Of a DNA stretch of 64,000 bases, positions 45,668 through 56,335 are shown one piece after another; positions within the stretch are counted from its first letter, which is position 1, and each line of letters opens with the position of its first letter. Under the pieces are notes generated by a model. It was not told the origin of the DNA. It made no database searches and worked only from the letters and a program-made list of their open reading frames with translations. The position numbers were made by a program, and so were the translations under genes. The stretch is taken from contig NZ_CP022881.1 of the NCBI RefSeq assembly GCF_003491325.1, positions 2,294,001 to 2,358,000 on the forward strand. The letters are read 5' to 3'. The stretch comes from Staphylococcus sp. M0911. GTDB taxonomy: Bacteria > Bacillota > Bacilli > Staphylococcales > Staphylococcaceae.

Positions 45668-47209
45668 TTATTCCCATTCTATTGTACTAGGTGGCTTAGA
45701 GGTAATATCATAGACAACGCGGTTAACATGATCCACTTCATTAACGATTCGGCTTGAAATCTTCTGTAAGACTTCCCAATCGATACGCGCAAAGTCACTT
45801 GTCATACCATCAATTGATGTTACAGCACGGATACCGACAGTGTGATCATATGTACGGTAGTCTCCCATAACACCTACAGATTGAATGCCTGGTAATACAG
45901 TGAAATATTGCCAAATGTCTCTTTCAAGACCTTCTTCTCGCACTACTTCTCTTAAAATAGCATCTGATTCTCGTACGATTTCTAATTTATCTTCCGTAAT
46001 TTCACCAAGCACTCGGATACCTAAACCAGGGCCTGGGAATGGTTGTCTCCATACTAAATGCTCAAGAATACCTAATTCGATACCTAATGCACGTACTTCA
46101 TCTTTGAATAACGTATTAATCGGTTCGATAAGTTCAAATTCCATATCTTCTGGTAAACCACCCACATTATGGTGAGATTTAATTGTTTGAGCTGTTTTTG
46201 TACCTGATTCAATCACATCTGTATAAAGCGTTCCTTGGGCTAAGAAGTCTACACCCTTTAACTTAGATGCTTCGTCATCAAATACATAAACGAATTCATT
46301 ACCAATAATTTTACGTTTCTGTTCTGGATCTGATACACCAGCTAATTTTTTCATGAAACGATCTTGTGCATTCACACGAATAATATTCATGTTGAAACCT
46401 TCACCGAATTGTTCCATAACCATGTCGCCTTCACCTTTACGAAGTAATCCATGGTCAACAAAGATACAAGTCAATTGATCACCTATTGCTTTGTGTAATA
46501 GTACCGCTACTACAGATGAGTCAACGCCACCACTCATCGCACATAATACTTTACGGTCTCCTACACGTTCACGAATTTTTTCGATTTCAATTTCGATAAA
46601 GTTTTCCATTGTCCATTCGCCTGTACAATTACAAACACGGCGAACAAAGTTTCTTAAAAGATCATTACCGTATTCCGTATGACGTACTTCTGGATGGAAT
46701 TGTACGCCGTAGATACGACGTGATTTATCTTCAATAGCAGCATAGTTTGTACTTGGACTATCTGCAATCACTTCAAAGCCTTCTGGAATTTCAATGACTT
46801 TATCTGAGTGGCTCATCCATACAGTTTGTTCTGATGGTAAACCGAAGAATAACTCGTCAGATTTTGCATTAATAATTGCTTTACCATACTCACGCTCATT
46901 AGCACGTTCCACTTTTCCGCCTAATAATTTAGTCGTTAGTTGCATTCCATAACAAATACCTAATACAGGGATACCTAAATTATAAATTTCTGGATCAATA
47001 GTGAATGAACCTTCTTCATAAACTGAATTAGGACCCCCAGATAATATAATACCTTTAGGATTCATACGTTTAATTTCTCCTATAGAAATTTCATGGTCGT
47101 GCAATTCGCTATATACACCCATTTCACGTATACGTCTTGTGATTAATTGATTGTATTGGCTACCAAAGTCTAGGACAAGAATCAACTCTTGCTCTTTCGC
47201 CATTTCCAT
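45668..47209 (-). CDS. guaA: GMP synthase (glutamine-hydrolysing)
   Basis: 513-residue GuaA, full length and very close to the S. aureus protein. The N-terminal class I glutaminase has GICYGMQ (Cys) and [13 protein letters not shown] (His, Glu). The ATP pyrophosphatase domain has SGGVDSSVV, and the dimerisation domain ends with the KPPSTIEWE terminus. It converts XMP to GMP using glutamine and ATP. AAGGAG lies 10 nt before the ATG. It is the last gene of the guanine-riboswitch operon, 27 nt after guaB. Confidence 0.98.
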   Translation of the reverse strand: MEMAKEQELILVLDFGSQYNQLITRRIREMGVYSELHDHEISIGEIKRMNPKGIILSGGPNSVYEEGSFTIDPEIYNLGIPVLGICYGMQLTTKLLGGKVERANEREYGKAIINAKSDELFFGLPSEQTVWMSHSDKVIEIPEGFEVIADSPSTNYAAIEDKSRRIYGVQFHPEVRHTEYGNDLLRNFVRRVCNCTGEWTMENFIEIEIEKIRERVGDRKVLCAMSGGVDSSVVAVLLHKAIGDQLTCIFVDHGLLRKGEGDMVMEQFGEGFNMNIIRVNAQDRFMKKLAGVSDPEQKRKIIGNEFVYVFDDEASKLKGVDFLAQGTLYTDVIESGTKTAQTIKSHHNVGGLPEDMEFELIEPINTLFKDEVRALGIELGILEHLVWRQPFPGPGLGIRVLGEITEDKLEIVRESDAILREVVREEGLERDIWQYFTVLPGIQSVGVMGDYRTYDHTVGIRAVTSIDGMTSDFARIDWEVLQKISSRIVNEVDHVNRVVYDITSKPPSTIEWE

Positions 47210-47236
47210 AATTGTCGTTCTCCTTTAAATCTATAG

Positions 47237-48703
<1,467 letters not shown>

Positions 48704-48739
48704 TTAAAAACAGCCTCCAATATTATATAGTTTGTTCTA

Positions 48740-50008
48740 TTATTTCACATTTTCTTCACTTTGTTTATAGTTTATACCATTAAAAAAGAAATTTAAGATA
48801 ATTGCAGAGATAGCGCCTAACACGATACCATTTTGAGTTAACCATGCAAATTGTTCCCCTAAACCTTTAAACGCTTGAGGTACGGCACTAATACCAGTAC
48901 CTAAACCTACAGACACTGCTATAATTAATAAGTTATTTTGGTTGGCAAAGTTAATATTACCTAAAATACTAACACCGTATGCCATTACCATACCAAACAT
49001 CGCTATCATCGCACCACCTAAAACTGGTAATGGAATGATATTAGCTAAGGCACCTAGTTTAGGAATACAGCCGCATATCAGTAATAAAATCACCATGCCA
49101 TAAATCACTTTATTTTTCTTAGCACCTGATAAAGATACTAAACCAACATTCTGTGAATATGCTGTATAAGGGAAAGCATTAAATAATGACCCAATCACAA
49201 TCGCAAGACCTTCCGCAGTGTAACCTTTTCGAAAATCTTTTCGCTCTAATCTCCTCCCAGTAATCTCACTTAATGCGTGATAGACACCAGTAGATTCGAT
49301 CAAACTCACTATAGCGACAATAAAGAACACTAAAGTTGCGCCTACATCAAAACCAAAGCCTGAAAAACGGAACGGCACAGGAATGCCTACCCAGTGCGCT
49401 TCACCTACTTGCTTAATATCTACAAGACCAAATATTGCTGCTAACACTGTCCCAATAATTAATCCAATTAAAATTGCGATTGATTTTAAAAATCCTGTCG
49501 TAAACCGTTGTAAAATCAGTATCACAATGAGTGTCACCCCACCTAATACTAAATTCTTTGGATCACCATAGTTTTTAGCACCTTCTCCACCAGCTAAATA
49601 ATTCATTGCCACTGGCATTAAATTGATACCAATAATCGTCACAACACTTCCTGTCACGACTGGTGGAAAGAACTTAACTAAATGAGAGAAGAATGGTGCG
49701 ATGATAATTACTAAAATACCTGATAAAAATAATGAACCATATAATACGCCAAGTCCTTTTGTCTGTCCAATTAAAATCATGGGTGCTACCGCTGTAAATG
49801 TACACCCCAATACAATTGGTAATCCGGTACCTGTAACTTTGTTCACTTGTAAGAATGTCGCTATACCACACATAAAAATATCAACTGTTACTAAATATGC
49901 AATCTCTTCTGGTGTGAATTTCAAACTTGTTCCTACGATAATAGGAACTAAAATCGCTCCGGCATACATCGCTAATAAATGTTGAATACTAAGAATGAAA
50001 TTTTTCAT
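48740..50008 (-). CDS. pbuX: Xanthine permease
   Basis: 422-residue NCS2-family nucleobase:cation symporter with about fourteen helices. Signatures include GTGLPIVLGCTFTAVAPM near the N-terminus and NAFPYTAYSQNVGLVSLSG, with VLGGAMIAMFGMV. It imports xanthine. Its ATG overlaps the xpt stop (TAATG), so the two are translationally coupled; it is part of the guanine-riboswitch operon. Confidence 0.95.
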   Translation of the reverse strand: MKNFILSIQHLLAMYAGAILVPIIVGTSLKFTPEEIAYLVTVDIFMCGIATFLQVNKVTGTGLPIVLGCTFTAVAPMILIGQTKGLGVLYGSLFLSGILVIIIAPFFSHLVKFFPPVVTGSVVTIIGINLMPVAMNYLAGGEGAKNYGDPKNLVLGGVTLIVILILQRFTTGFLKSIAILIGLIIGTVLAAIFGLVDIKQVGEAHWVGIPVPFRFSGFGFDVGATLVFFIVAIVSLIESTGVYHALSEITGRRLERKDFRKGYTAEGLAIVIGSLFNAFPYTAYSQNVGLVSLSGAKKNKVIYGMVILLLICGCIPKLGALANIIPLPVLGGAMIAMFGMVMAYGVSILGNINFANQNNLLIIAVSVGLGTGISAVPQAFKGLGEQFAWLTQNGIVLGAISAIILNFFFNGINYKQSEENVK

Positions 50009-50586
50009 TAATTTTCACCCAATAACGTCACTTTATTACCTTTTAATGATGCTACTTTACATAAAGATGATACGTTTAGACCTTCTGCTTCGAGTCTTTG
50101 TCTACCATTTTGGAAGCTTTTCTCAACAACGATACCAACACCTGCTGTTTTAGCGTTAGCTTGTTGAACAATATCGTTCAAACCAAGAGAAGCATCGCCA
50201 TTTGCTAAGAAATCATCAATAATTAAGACAGTATCGTCTTCCCCAAGAAATTCTTCAGAAACAATGACTGTGCTTGTTTTATTTTTAGTAAAGGAATGAA
50301 TATCTGTTTGGTAGAATCCATCCTTTAAAGTACTTGGCTTAGCCTTTTTAGCAAATAAGCAAGGTACATCAAAATGGAATGCTGCCATTATTGCTGGAGC
50401 AATACCAGATGCTTCAATAGTTAATATCTTTGTAATACCTTCATTCTTGAATTGATCAAAGAATGTTTGCCCTACTTCATTCATTAACTTTGCATCAATT
50501 TGATGATTTAAAAATCCATCTACCTTTAATATCTTTTCATCGATGACTACACCATCTTCTTTTACTTTACGTCCTAACGACTCCAC
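50008..50586 (-). CDS. xpt: Xanthine phosphoribosyltransferase
   Basis: 192-residue PRTase. The PRPP motif is TVLIIDDFLANGDASLG, and IEASGIAPAIMAA is the upstream pyrophosphate loop. The start is a GTG (reading VESLGRKVKEDG) 8 nt after GAGGAGG; ATG codons further upstream run into the riboswitch terminator. It makes XMP from xanthine and PRPP. It is the first gene of xpt-pbuX-guaB-guaA, under guanine-riboswitch control. Confidence 0.95.
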   Translation of the reverse strand: MESLGRKVKEDGVVIDEKILKVDGFLNHQIDAKLMNEVGQTFFDQFKNEGITKILTIEASGIAPAIMAAFHFDVPCLFAKKAKPSTLKDGFYQTDIHSFTKNKTSTVIVSEEFLGEDDTVLIIDDFLANGDASLGLNDIVQQANAKTAGVGIVVEKSFQNGRQRLEAEGLNVSSLCKVASLKGNKVTLLGEN

Positions 50587-50632
50587 CCAGAAAACCTCCT
50601 CAATATTATGTAATCCATAGACTTGTTGATAC

Positions 50633-50670
50633 AAAAAAATCCCCAAACTTTTAATAAGTTTCAGGATCTA
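50633..50670 (-). terminator. Riboswitch-controlled terminator of the xpt operon
   Basis: On the minus strand ATCCTGAAACTT pairs with AGTTTGGGGAT, followed by T7. It lies between the guanine aptamer and the xpt ribosome site, as expected for the expression platform. Confidence 0.8.
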
Positions 50671-50868
50671 TGAGGGAACGTGCAATACATTGCGTATAAT
50701 TGCAAATAAAGAAGTAGATACGCCAAATTAATCGATAATTAAAAATGTATACATTTAAATACAGTGGTTCCTTTGTAAGTCATTTAAAGAAACTTATATC
50801 GATGACACATTACACTAGTCCTTCGTGTTGTTTGAACGATTTAAACTGCTCCTAAGTATTGAATTGTT

Positions 50869-50938
50869 ACCCATAGTCATGTCGTTCAAGGCGACATGGT
50901 AGAAACTTCTAAAGCCATATTCTTCAGATTATATGAGT
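50869..50938 (-). promoter_or_regulatory. Guanine riboswitch aptamer
   Basis: On the minus strand a 70-nt purine aptamer is intact: P1 ACTCATA/TATGGGT, TATAATC, ATATGGC, TTTCTACC, the P3 loop ATGTCG-CCTTGAA-CGACAT and GACTATG. The C of GACTATG is the specificity base for guanine; U would mean adenine. It controls xpt-pbuX-guaB-guaA by premature termination. Confidence 0.93.
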
Positions 50939-50956
50939 CATATAAATTATTTTATG

Positions 50957-50985
50957 ATGATAGCAAATTTTAGCTACTTTTTCAA
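50957..50985 (-). promoter_or_regulatory. xpt operon promoter
   Basis: On the minus strand TTGAAA, a 17-bp spacer and TATCAT. Transcription would start near 50950, 10-12 nt before the aptamer. Confidence 0.65.
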
Positions 50986-51039
50986 TAACTATTAAATACG
51001 ATCATCGTTGAATTAACAGTATTTTATACTGAAAGCGTT

Positions 51040-51054
51040 TGACATATAATTTAA
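51040..51054. promoter_or_regulatory. Cre-like sequence upstream of the stress gene
   Basis: TGAAAGCGTTTGACA resembles a CcpA site (TGAAARCG-TTWNCA) but has one extra base in the right half. It also overlaps a TTGACA box. The assignment is weak. Confidence 0.25.
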
Positions 51055-51105
51055 AATTAAATTAGGTAGATAAAGTAGTAAAATTATATATTTATATAAA
51101 CAAAA

Positions 51106-51131
51106 GTTTTATAATTAAATGGTAAGGGTAT
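51106..51131 (+). promoter_or_regulatory. Candidate SigB promoter
   Basis: GTTTTA, a 14-bp spacer and GGGTAT match the SigB consensus GTTTWW-N12-15-GGGWAW. It lies about 40 bp before the general stress protein start. Confidence 0.6.
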
Positions 51132-51169
51132 AGATTTTGAAAGTAGAGAAAATATAAGGGGCGATAATC

Positions 51170-51577
51170 ATGGCAGAAATTACAGTAGTAAAAGACAAAT
51201 CTGAATTATACAACGTAATTAACCAAAAGAAATCTGAAGGCTATTTAGAAAGTGAACTTGCGGTTATAAGTCGTTCAAAATTACATTTAGATGATTTACA
51301 TGACTCTCAAGTTAGTTTAATCGCTACTAGCGGATCATTTAGTGACCGTATGTCTAGATTACTTATCGGTGAAGATGGCGAACAAGCTGTTCTTACTAGA
51401 TACGATTTAACTGATGAAGAAATTGAAAATCATAAGCAAGATATTCTAGACAACAAAATTTTAGTTGTTGCAAGACGCGACCGTAGTTCTCATAATGAAG
51501 TAGAAGAAAATAATGCAGCCTATGAAGAACTTGATATTACACATTATGCTGCTGAATCTAAAGGCCCAAAAGCTTAA
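51170..51577 (+). CDS. General stress protein, YflT-like family
   Basis: 135-residue soluble acidic protein with the heat-induced stress protein YflT domain: [20 protein letters not shown] at the N-terminus and [23 protein letters not shown] in the middle. The C-terminal acidic tail is variable. GGGGCG lies 8 nt before the ATG. A SigB-type promoter just upstream agrees with the family's known SigB dependence in Bacillus and staphylococci. The exact function is unknown. Confidence 0.85.
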   Translation: MAEITVVKDKSELYNVINQKKSEGYLESELAVISRSKLHLDDLHDSQVSLIATSGSFSDRMSRLLIGEDGEQAVLTRYDLTDEEIENHKQDILDNKILVVARRDRSSHNEVEENNAAYEELDITHYAAESKGPKA

Positions 51578-51611
51578 AACAATCCCGTCAAAATGAAATG
51601 GATATAAAAAG

Positions 51612-51654
51612 AACACCATAACTTGTACGCTAAGCCGTTTAAGTTGTGGTGTTT
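51612..51654 (+). terminator. Terminator of the stress gene
   Basis: AACACCATAACTT pairs with AAGTTGTGGTGTT (one G-U) around a 17-nt loop, followed by TTACTTT. Confidence 0.75.
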
Positions 51655-51749
51655 TACTTTACTATCATAAACGTCACTATATTAATTTATCCATTTATAG
51701 AAATAAACTTATGCTATAATTTAAAAAATATATTTTTGGGGGTGCCGTG

Positions 51750-52418
51750 ATGGAATTTAAAGCAATAACGTCTGTTAAAAATCCATTTTTCAAAGAAGCA
51801 TTACAAATTTATGACTCAAAGTTAGATATTAGTCTTACCGAAGACAGCCATATTTTCAAACAATCATTAGAAAACAATAAAACCGAAAAGGATTATGCCT
51901 TTATCGTTGGTATTGAGAACAATGAAGTGATTAGCATGGCAACAGCACATTATGAAGCGACTACTAATTCCGCTTTCCTTATATATCTTATCACCAAAAA
52001 TAAAGATAATCATGACGAAGTCATGTCTATGACCCTAGATAAAATCGAGGAACAACTCAATGTCTACGCTAATGAAATTCATGATAGAAACATTAACTTT
52101 ATAATGATGGAAGTGCCTAAAGAACCCTTAACAACTGATGAAGAAACAAACAAAGTGCTTGAGCGTCGTCGACAGTTTCTCTATGAACATCAATTTGAAA
52201 AACAAAGTGAAATTGATTATATCCATCCCAATTATACAACCGACGATAACCCTAAAGACATCGACTTATTTATCAAAGCCAATATTGTCTTATCTAAAGA
52301 TATTTATGGTACAAGTGTGAAGTCTAATTATATTTTGAAATATGTCTTTGCTAATGGCATTTCAAGAGAGATTATATACCCTCTACTAGAACAAATGAAT
52401 TTAAGAAGTCCACTGTAA
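51750..52418 (+). CDS. GNAT-like protein of unknown function
   Basis: 222-residue soluble protein. The N-terminal part (FFKEALQIYDSKLD, then VGIENNEVISMATAHYEATTNSAFLIYLIT) resembles the first strands of a GNAT fold, but the acetyl-CoA loop (Q/RxxGxG) is not visible. Its C-terminal 60 residues match nothing I know. GGGGGTG precedes adjacent GTG and ATG codons; the ATG is preferred. It is followed by a 9-bp inverted repeat without a T-run. Confidence 0.6.
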   Translation: MEFKAITSVKNPFFKEALQIYDSKLDISLTEDSHIFKQSLENNKTEKDYAFIVGIENNEVISMATAHYEATTNSAFLIYLITKNKDNHDEVMSMTLDKIEEQLNVYANEIHDRNINFIMMEVPKEPLTTDEETNKVLERRRQFLYEHQFEKQSEIDYIHPNYTTDDNPKDIDLFIKANIVLSKDIYGTSVKSNYILKYVFANGISREIIYPLLEQMNLRSPL

Positions 52419-52469
52419 CATGACTTGAAATCAACTATGATTAACGGTAAACTATCATATGAGGTAAGA

Positions 52470-52501
52470 CTGACGTTTCACTAACCGAAGACAAACGTCA
52501 G
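52470..52501 (+). terminator. Hairpin after the GNAT-like gene
   Basis: CTGACGTTT and AAACGTCAG are perfect 9-bp arms around a 14-nt loop; there is no U-tract, so termination is uncertain. Confidence 0.45.
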
Positions 52502-52534
52502 TATACATAAACCATATATGAAAGGACTTTATTA

Positions 52535-53380
52535 ATGTTAACTAAAGAATTCGCACAACGCGTCGAGCTAAGTGAAAAACAAGTCCGTAAAATCGTCCAA
52601 CATTTAGAAGAACGTGGCTATCAACTTAGTAAGACAGAGTACCGTGGACGTGAAGCTACTGATTTTAAAGAAGAAGATATCGAATTATTTAAAGATATCG
52701 CAGATAAAGTAAAACAAACGAATAGCTATGATTTAGCATTTGAAGAACTTGAAAAGGAAAAAGACTTCCTGCAAGTATTAGTAAAAGAAGATAATAGTCA
52801 ATTACCTACTGATCAGAATATTTCACAACTTGTTGAAGACTTACGTAGTGAAATTCAAAAAATGCGTGAAGAACGTCAAATGTTAGGCCAAATGATTAGT
52901 CAAGTGCACCATCAACAACAGGAACTTAAAGAGTTACAAAATCAAATCACATCTAAGATTGATGCGAATACTGAATCATTAAAAGCGATTCAAACAACTC
53001 AAGATGCAATCCAGTCAACACAGCAGTCTCATACTAAAAAGTTAGATGAACAACAAGCTATCGCTTCTGAGTCAAGTGCAAGTCATCAGTCAAGCCAAAG
53101 TCACCAACCTAAACAATATACTTCACCTTCATCAAGTGAAAGTAATTCAGTAGCATCTACTTCTACTTCAACATCTCATCATTCAAATAGTTTGAGTAAT
53201 GTTGACGAAGCGACTAAAAGTGAGAGCACTTCACTAAGTACATCTGAACAATCAACATCACACACTACTTCAGAGTCTCAAGTTACAAATAATCATACTG
53301 AGTCACAATCATCTCCTCTAGGCCATCCAGAACCTAAGGAAGAGAAAAAAGGCTTTTTCGCAAGATTATTTAACTTATAG
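52535..53380 (+). CDS. RocS-like DNA-binding, coiled-coil, amphipathic-tail protein
   Basis: 281-residue protein with three parts. Residues 1-60 form a MerR/HTH-like domain (FAQRVELSEKQVRKIVQHLEERGYQLS). Residues ~85-170 form a long coiled coil rich in Gln, Glu and Lys. A low-complexity Ser/Thr/His/Gln linker (~175-265) leads to a short C-terminal amphipathic segment, KKGFFARLFNL. The layout matches streptococcal RocS, which links the chromosome to the membrane, and plasmid DUF536 proteins. AAAGGAC precedes the ATG. It is the only gene in its transcript. Confidence 0.7.
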   Translation: MLTKEFAQRVELSEKQVRKIVQHLEERGYQLSKTEYRGREATDFKEEDIELFKDIADKVKQTNSYDLAFEELEKEKDFLQVLVKEDNSQLPTDQNISQLVEDLRSEIQKMREERQMLGQMISQVHHQQQELKELQNQITSKIDANTESLKAIQTTQDAIQSTQQSHTKKLDEQQAIASESSASHQSSQSHQPKQYTSPSSSESNSVASTSTSTSHHSNSLSNVDEATKSESTSLSTSEQSTSHTTSESQVTNNHTESQSSPLGHPEPKEEKKGFFARLFNL

Positions 53381-53387
53381 TAAATAT

Positions 53388-53454
53388 AAGGTGGGGTATC
53401 GGTTAAGACAAAAGTGTATCACTTTAAGTCTCAACCGGTGCTTCGCCTTTTTTT
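53388..53454 (+). terminator. Terminator after the RocS-like gene
   Basis: AAGGTG...GTATCGGTTAAGAC pairs with GTCTCAACCGGTGC...CGCCTT, followed by T7. Confidence 0.85.
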
Positions 53455-53555
53455 ATATCAATATCTTACTCCAATTCTTATAATGATGTTATAATATATA
53501 ATACCAAATATATATAAATGTTTTACGCTATATCACAACAAAGGACTGACACACT

Positions 53556-56068
53556 ATGAGAAAAGCGACACAATCATTAATCAAAAATCAGTTTAAAAGA
53601 AAAACCTCCTTTTTAACTAAACCAATTAAAACGTTTAATAAATCTCCTTACTTCAAAAAAGTGATGACATATGCACATTATTATGAAAAAAATAAAGTTA
53701 ATCCTTCACATATACTTTACCAAGTAACCGATGGCAAAAGCATGACCGATAGTCCTTAAGCCATTTTTTATATTTAACGCGTCATAAGGCATATCAACAC
53801 CTACATCATACATGGGTTGTAGATTCTGAAAGTACGGCTCAACATTATCGTAAACAATTTCAACATTTATCCCATGTATCATTTGTCATTAAAGAATCAA
53901 AATCGTATCTAAAAGCATTGACCACTTGTAAATACCTTATTAATAATGCTACATTTCCAGCGTATTTTACGAAAAAAGAAAACCAAGTCTATATCAACAC
54001 GTGGCACGGCACACCTTTAAAACATATGGGATTAGATATTCCTCATTCCCTTATCAAAACGCAAAATACAATGCGTAATTTTTTAATTTCTGATTACATC
54101 ATATCGCCAAACAAGCACACAACAACTATTTTAAACCGTGCTTTCAAGTTATCACCTATTTATCAAGGTGAATTTTTAGAAATAGGTTATCCACGTCTTG
54201 ATTTAACAATCAATTCAACAGAAGTAGATATTAGAAAAAGATTAAGCACATTTGTACATTTAAATCAGAAAAAAATAATATTATATTGCCCTACTTGGCA
54301 AGGCACGGATGTAAATAAACCTATCATAGAAGAAGACAATATCTATAATGAAGTTAAATCATTAGAATCTATAACAGGTTATCAAGTGTTATTAAAAGTA
54401 CATCCTTTTGTATATCAGAAAATAGCTCAATCAGACAATTTAAAACCGTATCTTGTACCTAATACCTTTGATACTAATCAATTATTAACAGTCGTAGATT
54501 TAATGATTACAGATTACTCAAGTATTTTTTTCGACTTTTTAGTCACTGATAAACCTATTATTTTTTACACAACTAATCATGATGAATACGCTCGTACTCG
54601 TGGATTGTATATTGATAATGAGCGACTTCCTGGTCCAGTTTATACAAACATTAATGATGTCGTTCAAGGCATTCAAAACGAAACCTATAAGCAATACGAT
54701 AAAAATTATCAACAATTTAAATCTCAATTCTGTTCATATGATGACGGTAATGCTTGTCAAAGATTAATTAAAGCAATCTTTAATACTTCATTCAAACCAA
54801 TCCATCCACATGCAGATAGTGAAAAGCAAAAGACGAAATTACTATTTTATCCTGGTGGTTTAAAGAACAACGGTATTACTACTTCAATGTTGAACTTACT
54901 TGAAAATATTGATTATGAAAAATACGACGTCACATTAATGGTGACTAATAACAAAAGTATTGAATTCAAAAATAATCTCAATCAAATAAATGCTAATGTT
55001 AGAGTGCTATTTAGAAGTAGTCCTTTCCTTACTTCTTTTAAAGAATTATATCGCGTAGAATTTATTAGACAACGCGGTGTATATCATCACTTTGAAGAAG
55101 CTATTCATCCAAAGCACCTCTATCGTCGTGAAATGAGAAAAGTATTCGGAGATATTCAATTTGATTACGCTATCGACTATAGTGGATATGCATTTTTCTG
55201 GGGAAATTTAGTATTAGCTACCAATGCGAAGAAAAAATATATTTATATGCATAGTGACATGCAAGATGATCAAAACAGAACGGTTAATGGAAAACGACCT
55301 CACTATCAAAATTTAAAAACATTGTTCAGTATTTATAAACGTTTTGACAAACTAATTAGCGTATCTGAAGCAACAATGAAAGTGAATCAACAAAAATTTT
55401 CATCTACGGTCCCCAAAAATAAATTTAATGTTTGTAGAAATACAATCAATTACTCAAAAATCAAACGTCTAATGAATGATGATAGTGAAATCTATAATAA
55501 AGATGGTAAACAAGTTATCGTGTCTTATTCAGATGGAAACTTATTTAATACGCCATTTGATCATAGTCATTTTAATATTGTCTTTATAGGTCGATTGTCA
55601 CCGGAAAAAGGTATTGATTTACTCATTCAAGCAATTCATGAATTAAAGACAAAACATCCTCACATCAGACTTTATATCCTAGGTGATGGACCTTTAAAAG
55701 AAACATTGGTAAACATGATTAATCATTTAAATCTAGAACATAATGTGTTTTTATTAGGCCATCAACGCAATCCGTTTTATTTATTAAAACGTGCTAATTT
55801 ATTTGCTTTAACTTCACATTATGAAGGACAATCAATGGTTATATTGGAAGCTTTATCTGCTGGGACACCAGTATTAGCGTCTGACATTATTGCAAATCGT
55901 TACGTTTTAGAAGATGGAAAATACGGCATGCTAGTTAAAAATGAGGTTCAATATATAGCCAATGGTATTGAAACATTCATTAAAGGAACACAACCTAGCT
56001 ATAGTACATTTGATGTCGAATCTTATAATAAAGCAGTCATGGATGAGTTTTATAGTTTATTAGATTAA
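53556..56068 (+). pseudogene. Frameshifted bifunctional CDP-glycerol glycerophosphotransferase / glycosyltransferase
   Basis: The ATG at 53556 (after AAAGGAC) opens 67 codons ending ...TDGKSMTDSP-TAA at 53757-53759. The second frame then runs open to 56068 from just before the break; its only start (TTG, 53918) lacks a ribosome site. Inserting one T or C in CCTTAAGCC near 53758 restores a continuous ~837-residue frame reading DSPYSHFLYLTRHKAY. The first half is a TagB/TagF domain (NTWHGTPLKHMG, GYPRLD, DYSSIFFDFL). The second half is a GT4 glycosyltransferase (FIGRLSPEKGID, EX7E in YEGQSMVILEA). The intact protein would build or decorate a poly-glycerol-phosphate polymer. A sequencing error cannot be excluded. 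Confidence 0.8.
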
Positions 56069-56107
56069 CTTAAATCGTTACTGACCATCCTATTAATCCA
56101 TTTTATA

Positions 56108-56157
56108 TAGGTGTTACATTCCAATTCTTTTATCTGGAGTGTAACACCTATTTTTTT
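56108..56157 (+). terminator. Terminator of the transferase gene
   Basis: TAGGTGTTACA and TGTAACACCTA form 11-bp arms with an inner TCCA/TGGA stem, followed by T7. Confidence 0.9.
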
Positions 56158-56260
56158 ATATTTTCTTTCTGACATTCCACAAATAAGTATTATTTGATCA
56201 AACAATTTAATACTTTACACATTTTTAATTATAAAAAATATACCTTTTAAGTTTATAACC

Positions 56261-56289
56261 TTGAATTATAAAAATATGAGTAATATTCT
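56261..56289 (+). promoter_or_regulatory. tcyP promoter candidate
   Basis: TTGAAT, a 17-bp spacer and TATTCT. The leader would be about 40 nt. CymR control is expected but no site was placed. Confidence 0.45.
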
Positions 56290-56335
56290 TAATACATAAA
56301 TTTAGAACATAATAATTAAAAAGGAGTGTTATTCA

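Noticed and set aside
53918..56068. A complete separate 716-residue transferase gene starting at TTG 53918
   Set aside because: No ribosome site; homologous TagB/F sequence continues upstream in the same frame to the break, so it is part of the frameshifted gene.
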